Below are positions 1 to 5,621 of a stretch of DNA of 5,621 nucleotides, piece by piece. Position numbers and translations under genes: made by a program. The notes under the pieces were generated by a model. That model worked only from the letters and a program-made list of their open reading frames with translations. It was not told where the DNA came from and made no database searches. Position 1 is the stretch's first letter, and every line of letters begins with the position of its first letter. Location: the NCBI GenBank assembly GCA_001791465.1, contig MGER01000070.1:6341-11961 (forward strand), given 5' to 3'. Source of the DNA: Candidatus Uhrbacteria bacterium RIFCSPLOWO2_02_FULL_49_11 (lineage in GTDB: Bacteria; Patescibacteriota; Patescibacteriia; 2-02-FULL-49-11).

Positions 1-1
1 C

Positions 2-292
2 GCGGGAGCGCACACGTATAAGCTGCCCTATGGCCATCGAGGGCAGAATCAACCGTGCCGCATTGAAGGCACCCATCGTTGCGTGCTCACGTCGCAGAAC
101 CATGGATACGCGGTGCGCGAATCTTCTCTGCCGTCTTCATGGCGCGTATCGTTCCGCAATGCCAGCGATCAAACCGTTGAAGGCATCGCACACCGGAGGC
201 TGCCGTTTATCTCGATACAGTTTCACCCCGAAGCGCATCCAGGACCGAATGATACGAATTATCTGTTTGACGAGTTTATAAAGTTACTATGA
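2..292 (+). CDS. carA: Carbamoyl-phosphate synthase small subunit (glutaminase), C-terminal 96 residues, cut by window edge
   Basis: CarA hydrolyses glutamine and passes ammonia to CarB, giving cytosolic carbamoyl phosphate for pyrimidine and arginine synthesis. Only the last 96 codons of the class I amidotransferase domain are present, reading from base 2. Visible family motifs are YGHRGQNQP (bases 29-55), TSQNHGYAV (86-112), TVEGI, and QFHPEA around 218-235. In the last, His (224-226) and Glu (230-232) are the second and third members of the Cys-His-Glu triad; the nucleophilic Cys lies upstream of the window. The protein ends at LFDEFIKLL, a normal family terminus, shorter than the E. coli tail. 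The TSQNHGYAV...SIQFHPEAHPGP pattern is closer to Bacteroidetes/eukaryotic CarA than to E. coli. The TGA stop overlaps the carB ATG. Methionines at 30 and 83 are not real starts, because homology continues upstream of both. Confidence 0.96.
   Translation, partial: AGAHTYKLPYGHRGQNQPCRIEGTHRCVLTSQNHGYAVRESSLPSSWRVSFRNASDQTVEGIAHRRLPFISIQFHPEAHPGPNDTNYLFDEFIKLL
289..292 (+). promoter_or_regulatory. ATGA start-stop overlap coupling carA and carB
   Basis: The carB ATG (289-291) and the carA TGA (290-292) share bases. The 20 bases before the ATG are A/T-rich and contain no GGAGG-like motif. Reinitiation by ribosomes finishing carA is therefore the simplest way to start CarB. It would also help keep the subunits near 1:1. 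The overlap is seen directly; coupling is inferred. Confidence 0.75.
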
Positions 293-3200
293 AGAGCAAA
301 ACTTCATCAAGAAGGAAGCCGCCGAAAAAAGTTTTTATAATTGGATCCGGAGGTCTCAAAATAGGCCAGGCCGGAGAGTTTGATTATTCGGGATCTCAGG
401 CGATTAAAGCGCTTAAAGAAGAAGGCATCAAAACTGTTCTACTCAATCCAAATATTGCGACCGTGCAGACGGACGCGGATTTTGCGGATCGTGTTTATTT
501 TCTTCCGCTTACCTATCATTTTGCCGTGCGCATTATCACGCGGGAGCGCCCCGATGCCATACTCTTGAATGTGGGAGGCCAGTCTGCCTTGAACCTCGGA
601 CTTGAGTTGGATCGCGAGGGCGTTCTGAAGAGGCACCGAGTCCGCGTCCTCGGCACTTCCCTGAAAACGATTCATGACACTGAAGACAGGGCTGCATTTT
701 CTGCGCGGCTTCAAAAGATCGGGATCGCGGTGCCGCGCGGCACCACCGTGAAAACCGTGGAGGAAGGTCTTCTTTTCGCGAAACGTATTGCCTATCCGGT
801 CATGGTACGGATGGGTTTTGCGCTGGGAGGTTTGGGATCCGGTTATGCGCGCAACCCCCGTGAATTAAGGGAATTATTAGGCACCGCGCTGTCGCAAGGG
901 GAAGAGGCCCTTTTAGAAGAGTATTTAGGAGGCTGGAAAGAGATTGAATATGAGATCATGCGGGATTCTTTTGGCAATGCGGTTACCGTGTGCAATATGG
1001 AGAACATGGATCCCATGGGCATCCACACGGGCGAAAGCATCGTGGTCGCACCCTCGCAAACGCTTTCCAATGAAGAATACCATTTATTGCGCGCCATGGC
1101 GCTCAAGGTGGCGCATAACCTGGATATTGTGGGAGAATGCAATATCCAATTCGCTCTTGAACCAAAACCAAAATTTTTCTCTCAACGAGGGATGGTCGTT
1201 GAAAAACCTTCCTCAATCCGTTCTCTCTCTAAGCGAGGGTCGACCGCGCAGGAAAGCGTCTCGGAGGCTTCGCGGGCACGGATGCGCCGCAACGGCGCAG
1301 AGCGAAGCCGAGAGCCGAACGGCAGTTTCCTCGCAGGGGAAACAGACCGTGTCTTTCCTGCGGGGAGAGCGGAGCGGCCTCGTGTTCGCGTGATAGAGGT
1401 AAACGCGCGCCTTTCCCGTTCGTCTGCGCTCGCGTCAAAAGCCACGGGATATCCTCTGGCATTTGTGGCGACGAAAGTGGCGCTCGGGATTCCGCTCCAT
1501 GCGATACCCAATGCGATCACGCGCGCGACCGGCAGTTTTTTTGAACCGGCTCTTGATTATATCGCGGTAAAAATTCCTCGATGGGATCTTACGAAATTCC
1601 GCGCCGCCGAGCTCACCATAGGTTCAGAGATGAAAAGCGTGGGCGAAGTGATGGCGCTGGGGCGCAGTTTTCCCGAGGCGCTCCAGAAGGCGGTGAGGAT
1701 GCTATGTTTGGGAAAAGAGCTGTTCATAAACAACGGATATCATGATCTTGGGAAAGCGCTCCGCGATATCCGCATTCCTACGCCGTCGCGCCTTTTTGCC
1801 CTTGCCTTTGCACTGGAGCACAAGGTGAGTGTTTCCCGCATCACGCGCTTGAGCGGCATTGATCCGTGGTTTCTTTCGCATCTTAAAATAATTGCGGGAG
1901 CGTATGCGTCCTTACGTGCAAAAGGATGGGACGAAATGAAACGCAACACGCCTGCATTGAAAACACTCAAACAATTGGGGTTTTCAGATGCGTGCATCGC
2001 TGAGGCGTGCGCACGCACAGAGCACGCGGTTCGCAGGTTGAGGAAACAGTGCGGCGTGGTGCCTACGGTAAAACAAATTGATACGACTGCGGGAGAATTT
2101 CCCGCGAAGACCAATTACCTCTACTGCACGTACCACGGGAGCGCACATGATGTAGTGCGTGAGCGGCGTCCTGCCATCGTGCTCGGTTCCGGCCCTTATC
2201 GCATCGGCTCTTCAGTCGAATTTGACTGGTGTTGCGTGAATACTGTGAAGACCTTGCGAAAAAAGAAAATTCGCACCGTGGTGGTCAATTCAAACCCCGA
2301 GACGGTATCGACTGACTATGACATGTCTGATCGCCTCTACTTCGAGGAGCTTACCCTTGAGCGCATCCTGGATATCTGTGAATTTGAACGTCCGCGGGGA
2401 TTGGTGGTCTCCATGGGTGGGCAGGTGCCGAATAACCTTGCGCTATCCCTTGCGCACGCCAAAGTGCCCCTGTGGGGCACCTCAGCTCTGAATATCGACC
2501 GCGCAGAGGATCGGCACAAATTCTCCGCGCTTCTTGACCAGCTTAAAGTAGACCAGCCTGCTTGGAAAGAGCTTACCACGGTGGATAATGCGTGCGCATT
2601 TGCCAATACTGCGGGATACCCAGTACTCGTGCGCCCGTCTTATGTGCTTTCAGGATCGGCTATGAATATCGCGGAGGACAAGGAAGAGCTTACGCGCTAT
2701 CTGACTGCGGCATCGGCCGTGACGCCGGATCATCCCGTAGTTGTTTCAAAATTCATTGAGGGCGCCAAAGAGGTGGAAATCGACGGCGTCGCGCAAAAGG
2801 GGGAGCTGGTGCTGTACGCGGTTACCGAACACGTGGAGCACGCGGGGGTCCATTCGGGCGACGCGACCGTCGTGTATCCCCCGCAACGGCTGTTCCTCGA
2901 AACGACGCGGCGGGTGAAGCTGGTGTGCAGGAATATCGTGAAAGAGTTAGACATCACCGGCCCCTTCAATATTCAATTCCTCGTCAAAGACAACCGCATC
3001 CAGGTGATTGAGTGCAATCTTCGCGCAAGCCGTTCATTTCCCTTCGTGTCAAAAGTGTCTCGTTATAATTTTATTGATTTCGCCACCCGCGCCATGCTGG
3101 GCGAGGATATCCGCGGGGATTACCGCACCCTTGACCTTGATTATGTGGCCGTAAAAGCGCCGAAATATTCCTTCAGCCGCATTAAAGGCGCGGATCCGAA

Positions 3201-3735
3201 GCCTACGGTGGAAATGGCGTCCACCGGCGAGGTGGCTTGTTTCGGCGATTCCTACGAAGAAGCGTTTTTGAAGGCGATCGCGGCGGCGGGTAATTATTAT
3301 CCTCAAAAAACAATACTCCTTTCTATTGGTCCTGACACTGCGAAGGGTATCCTTTTCCCCGATATCCAGGCGCTCACCCGCCAGGGATTTACTTTCGCTG
3401 CCACGGAGCATACTGCTAACTTTTTGGAGGACAATGGCGTTAAAACATTGCGATTGCGCAAGGTGAGCGAAGGAGGAAGCCCTAATGTCAGCGAATGGAT
3501 AGGACGGAGAAAGGTTGATTGTGTCATTAATATCCCTGAACGCCGCCAGACGTCGTCTGCGCGGAGTGATGGCTTTTTTATCAGGAGATTGGCGGTGGAC
3601 AGCCATATTCCTCTCCATACTGACCTCAAAATCGCGAAATTGTATTTGCGCTCACTCAGCACCACGAAAGAAGAAGACCTCTCCGTGAAGGCCTGGGACG
3701 AATACATCACCGCGGAGCGGTGGTGGAAAGGCTAA
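289..3735 (+). CDS. carB: Carbamoyl-phosphate synthase large subunit, complete, with in-frame insertion
   Basis: This 1148-residue synthetase subunit (E. coli 1073) uses two ATP to convert bicarbonate and ammonia to carbamoyl phosphate. Domains: carboxyphosphate ATP-grasp about 13-473, oligomerisation 474-622, carbamate ATP-grasp 623-1003, MGS-like regulatory 1004-1148. Expected ligands are present in both halves: R134, R174, G180-G181, E218, Q287, E370, N372, R374; then R782, Q896, E908, N910, R912. Q896 to E908 has the normal spacing of 12. Q287 to E370 is 83 apart instead of 14, so about 69 residues are inserted. Signatures such as ECNLRASRSFPFVSK, SYVLSGSAMNI and VKQIDTTAGEFPAKTNYLY are of Bacteroidetes/eukaryotic CAD type. 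T1039, T1042 and K1058 match E. coli UMP-site positions, but P1083 replaces a Thr, so effector response may differ. The start ATG overlaps the carA stop and is preceded by no Shine-Dalgarno sequence. Function is near certain; catalytic competence of the inserted form is inferred. Confidence 0.98.
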   Translation: MKSKTSSRRKPPKKVFIIGSGGLKIGQAGEFDYSGSQAIKALKEEGIKTVLLNPNIATVQTDADFADRVYFLPLTYHFAVRIITRERPDAILLNVGGQSALNLGLELDREGVLKRHRVRVLGTSLKTIHDTEDRAAFSARLQKIGIAVPRGTTVKTVEEGLLFAKRIAYPVMVRMGFALGGLGSGYARNPRELRELLGTALSQGEEALLEEYLGGWKEIEYEIMRDSFGNAVTVCNMENMDPMGIHTGESIVVAPSQTLSNEEYHLLRAMALKVAHNLDIVGECNIQFALEPKPKFFSQRGMVVEKPSSIRSLSKRGSTAQESVSEASRARMRRNGAERSREPNGSFLAGETDRVFPAGRAERPRVRVIEVNARLSRSSALASKATGYPLAFVATKVALGIPLHAIPNAITRATGSFFEPALDYIAVKIPRWDLTKFRAAELTIGSEMKSVGEVMALGRSFPEALQKAVRMLCLGKELFINNGYHDLGKALRDIRIPTPSRLFALAFALEHKVSVSRITRLSGIDPWFLSHLKIIAGAYASLRAKGWDEMKRNTPALKTLKQLGFSDACIAEACARTEHAVRRLRKQCGVVPTVKQIDTTAGEFPAKTNYLYCTYHGSAHDVVRERRPAIVLGSGPYRIGSSVEFDWCCVNTVKTLRKKKIRTVVVNSNPETVSTDYDMSDRLYFEELTLERILDICEFERPRGLVVSMGGQVPNNLALSLAHAKVPLWGTSALNIDRAEDRHKFSALLDQLKVDQPAWKELTTVDNACAFANTAGYPVLVRPSYVLSGSAMNIAEDKEELTRYLTAASAVTPDHPVVVSKFIEGAKEVEIDGVAQKGELVLYAVTEHVEHAGVHSGDATVVYPPQRLFLETTRRVKLVCRNIVKELDITGPFNIQFLVKDNRIQVIECNLRASRSFPFVSKVSRYNFIDFATRAMLGEDIRGDYRTLDLDYVAVKAPKYSFSRIKGADPKPTVEMASTGEVACFGDSYEEAFLKAIAAAGNYYPQKTILLSIGPDTAKGILFPDIQALTRQGFTFAATEHTANFLEDNGVKTLRLRKVSEGGSPNVSEWIGRRKVDCVINIPERRQTSSARSDGFFIRRLAVDSHIPLHTDLKIAKLYLRSLSTTKEEDLSVKAWDEYITAERWWKG
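1179..1239 (+). repeat. Imperfect 13-base direct repeat, 48 bases apart, in the carB insertion
   Basis: CTCTCAACGAGGG (1179-1191) and CTCTAAGCGAGGG (1227-1239) agree at 11 of 13 ungapped positions. The offset of 48 bases is 16 codons, so both copies are read in the same frame, as FSQRG and LSKRG. This suggests an internally duplicated or two-part element. The shortness of the match keeps confidence modest. Confidence 0.5.
1182..1202 (+). repeat. 5' hairpin of the carB insertion (7-bp perfect stem)
   Basis: TCAACGA at 1182-1188 pairs perfectly with TCGTTGA at 1196-1202 across a 7-base loop. After a three-base bulge (1179-1181), the T run at 1174-1178 could continue the stem with the A run at 1203-1206. 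It lies at the left end of the carB insertion, separate from the larger fold at 1247-1362. Confidence 0.6.
1247..1362 (+). repeat. Nested inverted repeats forming a predicted three-way junction
   Basis: The outer stem pairs CGCAGGAAAG (1247-1256) with CTTTCCTGCG (1353-1362), 10 of 10. Two more C-G pairs follow past one mismatch (1244-1245 with 1364-1365). Inside lie two arms. Arm one pairs 1259-1273 with 1302-1313, 12 pairs with a three-base bulge, and is capped by TGCGCCG (1283-1289) with CGGCGCA (1293-1299) over a CAA triloop. Arm two pairs ACGG (1319-1322) with CCGT (1347-1350) and GTTTCC (1325-1330) with GGAAAC (1338-1343). Junction linkers are short (1257-1258, 1314-1318, 1351-1352). The pairings are read directly from the sequence; folding in RNA or single-stranded DNA is inferred. 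Confidence 0.72.
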
Positions 3736-3756
3736 GAGGCATTATAAGAGATTGAT
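3736..3756. other. Convergent 21-bp gap between carB and the minus-strand operon
   Basis: The carB TAA ends at 3735 and the opposing gene's stop occupies 3757-3759. The gap has no hairpin followed by a T run on either strand, so no intrinsic terminator is visible. Transcripts from the two sides may overlap at their 3' ends, or termination may be Rho-dependent. Confidence 0.7.
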
Positions 3757-4452
3757 TTAATGTTCAGCAGTAGGATAGTAGTATTTATAAAAGAGCTGCG
3801 CTTGGTCCACGATGCTTTGAATTACTGGCAGCACGTCATCGATGTTATTGCCACCTTTAGGGAAGATCAAAAAACAAGGAAGGGAGGTGGTAGCATCTGA
3901 AGTATGGAGTACGTAGAGATCCTGTAGTTCGTGCACGTGCCCTGTGCTGCCGCGCATATCCAGCATGTCTTGGTTGCCAATTTCGGTTTTAAGGAGCACA
4001 TAGTTTTTGTGGGTATAGATATACTCCCTCACCGTGTTAGTGTTACCTACGTCGATAAAGCGGAACATGCCCCAATCTGCATGAATAAGAGAGGTGACAA
4101 CCGTCGCGAGGAGGCTTTCGAATACCTCCTTCTTTTTATTTTTTTCAGGGTCTGATTTACGGAGGAGGTCTGTGGTGACATTTTTCAAAAGCGGCAAGCG
4201 GCGGTTTACGGTACCAAGGTAGGTATAGGCGTTATTGAGTTTGTCAGTAGATACCTCCAGTTTTTTTTCCATTCTTCGCAAATCCCATTCATGCAGGTAA
4301 TAGAGAAGCAGCCCAATGCATACAAGTACCAGCGAGCCGAGCGATTGCGCGTATGCCTGCGGGAGAAAGAGTATGTCTCTGACGATAAAATGCGGAAGGA
4401 CGACCAGTCCGAGAAAGAGCAGAAAATAGACTACTTTAACTATGGTAGACAT
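3757..4452 (-). CDS. Two-helix membrane-anchored protein with possible GAF-like cytoplasmic domain, unknown function
   Basis: I do not recognise this 231-residue protein as a named family. It begins with two hydrophobic helices (about 5-24 and 36-54) around a short loop. Next comes a charged stretch, 55-80, starting WDLRRMEKKLE and probably helical or coiled coil, then a Lys-rich linker (104-108). The soluble region at 105-226 has a helix (EVFESLLATVV), strands around RFIDV and LPCFLIFP, and a last helix, IQSIVDQAQLFYKY. This order recalls a GAF sensor fold, but that is inference from pattern only. No kinase, cyclase or DNA-binding output domain follows. The start is the first ATG after an in-frame TAA at complement 4468-4470; no Shine-Dalgarno is seen. 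It begins 20 bases after the upstream gene's stop, so the two are probably co-transcribed and may work together at the membrane. Confidence 0.88.
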   Translation of the reverse strand: MSTIVKVVYFLLFLGLVVLPHFIVRDILFLPQAYAQSLGSLVLVCIGLLLYYLHEWDLRRMEKKLEVSTDKLNNAYTYLGTVNRRLPLLKNVTTDLLRKSDPEKNKKKEVFESLLATVVTSLIHADWGMFRFIDVGNTNTVREYIYTHKNYVLLKTEIGNQDMLDMRGSTGHVHELQDLYVLHTSDATTSLPCFLIFPKGGNNIDDVLPVIQSIVDQAQLFYKYYYPTAEH

Positions 4453-4472
4453 GACAATTAATGCATATTACC

Positions 4473-5477
4473 CTAGTCTGGTATGTTTTGTGCAGGGAGA
4501 GGAGCAGGGAGCGGTGCTGGGCGGAGAGACGCTCCCTCCTTGTTACCATAAATTTCAGGATCAATGGTGCGCGTAAAACACACGCGGCCGATCCCATGCT
4601 CCCAGTTCCAATTTTGTTGAGCGGTACTGTAGATCGGCGTAGTTTTAATGCCGCGCCGGGTGCTCTCTTCATCTCCTGCGGTTTTGAAGCTCGCACAAAG
4701 CTCAAACACAAGTGGGCCTTTGATACCGTATTCATAAGGTTCACTTGTTTCAGGGTCCAGAGGCGTACGAAACCCGCTAATATCATTGTTAAGTTCTTCA
4801 AGCGCTTGCGGAAGGGAATCTTTTTGCTGCCAGAAATATATCACTTCATTCTGTATCATCTGCAGGTCATTTATCCGTTGCGCGTCGAACCGTATCAACC
4901 GCTGCCCTTGAGGAGAGCCAACTAAAAAGAATCCCCCAATGATTATTATTCCTATAACGCCGACCGTGGCACGCAGGATATTTTTCATTTTAACCGTGAG
5001 GACGCTGACCGGCCGTTTTAGATCCCAGAGATAATACCAGAAGAGCCCTGCCGCCACGAGCAACACCGCGAGCACTTTTAATCCAAAACGGGGAGTGAGC
5101 TCTCCTCCCAGGTAGCGGTGGACGAGCGTTACGAGATCGATAATGACCGTCACTGCGGAAACAAACAAGGTGAGGTAGACAAGCCATTTGCGGATTTTAA
5201 TATCCCGCCGCGCAGGGTCCTTTGCCGCTTCTTTTTGGAAATACCATGCGGTCGCCACATATACGGGAAACACCACGATTACCGTAGCGATGGTGCGGCG
5301 CAACACTTGAAAGATGCTTTCATAATATTGCAAAGGGTCCGGAAAATAGTAGTTCACATATTGAAAGAGGAGCGCGATGAGACACACGGCGCTGGCATAC
5401 AAGGTGCCTACACTGAGGAGTTGTAGGAATACATCGCGCGGCGTTGCTTTGGGAGAAGATGAAGTAATAGTGTCCAT
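4473..5477 (-). CDS. DUF5671-like membrane protein with extracytoplasmic pilin-like tail
   Basis: This 334-residue integral membrane protein has no known biochemical function. A polar N-terminus (1-13) leads into PRDVFLQLLSVGTLY and helices at about 17-39, 60-78, 98-119 and 131-150, ending YYLWDLKR. That pattern matches the DUF5671-type domain I know from Parcubacteria. A fifth helix (168-187) should place residues 188-334 outside the membrane if the N-terminus is inside. The tail opens with a helix containing RINDLQMIQNEVIYFW and then PLDPETSEPYEYG, which resembles pseudopilin-type globular regions. C261 and C300 could form a disulfide. The C-terminus is a Pro-Ala-Leu stretch (PAPLPAPLPA). 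The ATG follows an in-frame TAA at complement 5487-5489 and has no Shine-Dalgarno. It is the first gene of a probable two-gene operon. The family call is from recalled pattern; the pilin-like comparison is tentative. Confidence 0.92.
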   Translation of the reverse strand: MDTITSSSPKATPRDVFLQLLSVGTLYASAVCLIALLFQYVNYYFPDPLQYYESIFQVLRRTIATVIVVFPVYVATAWYFQKEAAKDPARRDIKIRKWLVYLTLFVSAVTVIIDLVTLVHRYLGGELTPRFGLKVLAVLLVAAGLFWYYLWDLKRPVSVLTVKMKNILRATVGVIGIIIIGGFFLVGSPQGQRLIRFDAQRINDLQMIQNEVIYFWQQKDSLPQALEELNNDISGFRTPLDPETSEPYEYGIKGPLVFELCASFKTAGDEESTRRGIKTTPIYSTAQQNWNWEHGIGRVCFTRTIDPEIYGNKEGASLRPAPLPAPLPAQNIPD

Positions 5478-5621
5478 AGGATTTAATTATTATTTAATCA
5501 GGTCATTTTTATAGTTATTGCGTTTCTTGGGTTAAAAAGAAGCGTTTTACCTTACTCCTAGAGATGCTTTAGTAGTATATCTAATAATGCCATTCTTACA
5601 TAGAGGCCGTTTCTCGCCTGC
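5478..5621. other. Leader and intergenic region upstream of the minus-strand operon
   Basis: The part next to the operon start (5478-5520) is strongly A/T-rich, as expected of a promoter and leader. The outer part (5541-5621) has no recognisable RNA gene or motif. A minus-strand frame is open from the window edge to a TAA about 25 codons in, but that length is expected by chance, so I do not call it a gene. Confidence 0.5.
5508..5535 (-). promoter_or_regulatory. Weak candidate promoter for the two-gene membrane operon
   Basis: On the minus strand, TTAACC (complement 5530-5535, 4 of 6 matches to TTGACA) and TATAAA (complement 5508-5513, 5 of 6 to TATAAT) are separated by 16 bases. This would give a leader of roughly 24 bases before the ATG at 5477. 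In A/T-rich DNA such matches are common, so the call is weak. Confidence 0.25.

Larger units (their letters stand above)
1171..1380 (+). repeat. In-frame palindromic insertion inside carB (RPE-like element, approximate ends)
   Basis: About 207-210 bases separate the EPK codons (ending 1167) and the RVRVIEVNAR codons (from 1381), where CarB relatives have a short hairpin turn. The encoded segment, roughly residues 295-364, is rich in Arg, Ser, Glu and Ala, has no recognisable domain and is probably disordered or surface-exposed. Bases 1231-1380 are 68% G+C by hand count (102/150), against 48% in the 90 bases before 1171 and 60% in 1401-1490. Several inverted repeats fill it (listed separately). 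No clear target-site duplication is visible, so the ends are uncertain by a few codons. It encodes no transposase and would need help in trans if mobile. An insertion is well supported by the spacing of conserved residues; that it is a dispersed element is inference. Confidence 0.8.

Noticed and set aside
1171..1380. Intein or group I/II intron as explanation of the carB insertion
   Set aside because: At about 70 codons it is too short for an intein, and no Cys/Ser start with His-Asn end is present. No group I or II core or intron-encoded protein is visible, and the frame is open throughout.
944..1393. 149-codon plus-strand open frame overlapping carB
   Set aside because: It overlaps conserved CarB coding sequence in another frame and its product matches nothing. 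It stays open mostly because the insertion is G+C-rich.
2146..2156. 11-base word GGGAGCGCACA shared with the carA end (bases 4-14)
   Set aside because: It occurs in unrelated coding contexts, has no extension on either side, and is consistent with chance.
2464..2480. Perfect 7-bp hairpin GTGCCCC-TGT-GGGGCAC in carB, terminator-like
   Set aside because: No T run follows, and it lies inside conserved coding sequence (VPLWGT). A single short stem is expected by chance in a 3.4-kb gene.
3049..3618. 189-codon minus-strand open frame opposite the carB 3' part
   Set aside because: It is the reverse shadow of conserved CarB codons, and its product shows no family motifs.
4461..4925. 154-codon plus-strand open frame opposite the DUF5671-like gene
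   Set aside because: It lies antisense to a gene with clear membrane topology and family resemblance, and has no recognisable motifs of its own.
5547..5621. Minus-strand frame open from the window edge, read as a possible gene C-terminus
   Set aside because: About 24 stop-free codons are common by chance and the peptide matches no family I know.

Overview
The window looks like a chromosomal fragment from a Patescibacteria (CPR) bacterium, probably Parcubacteria-like. The main clue is the minus-strand gene at 4473-5477, whose multi-helix membrane domain matches the DUF5671-type architecture I associate with Parcubacteria. Start sites without Shine-Dalgarno sequences agree with this but prove nothing. 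TGA ends carA exactly where the family ends, so the genetic code in which TGA means Gly (Gracilibacteria/Absconditabacteria) is unlikely. The lineage is an inference from protein families, not from a marker gene.

Left two thirds, plus strand: the 3' end of carA (2-292) overlaps the start of a complete carB (289-3735) by ATGA. Together they encode carbamoyl-phosphate synthetase, which makes carbamoyl phosphate from glutamine, bicarbonate and ATP for pyrimidine and arginine synthesis. Both subunits read most like the Bacteroidetes/eukaryotic (CAD-like) branch.

The standout is inside carB. The first ATP-grasp domain carries an in-frame insertion of about 69 residues, between two strands that hold metal/ATP ligands (Q287 and E370). 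The inserted DNA (about 1171-1380) is richly palindromic. It has a 5' hairpin (1182-1202) and then a predicted three-way junction (1247-1362): a 10-bp outer stem enclosing two arms. It resembles in concept the Rickettsia palindromic elements found inside protein genes, and may be an undescribed in-frame palindromic element of this lineage.

Right third, minus strand: two membrane-protein genes with a 20-bp gap, likely one operon read towards carB. The first (5477-4473) has a DUF5671-like four-helix domain, a fifth helix and a pilin-like extracytoplasmic tail. The second (4452-3757) has two helices, a short coiled coil and a soluble domain that may be GAF-like. The pair converges on carB with only 21 bp between stops and no visible terminator. 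The last 144 bases (5478-5621) hold the operon leader, a weak candidate promoter and no supportable gene.
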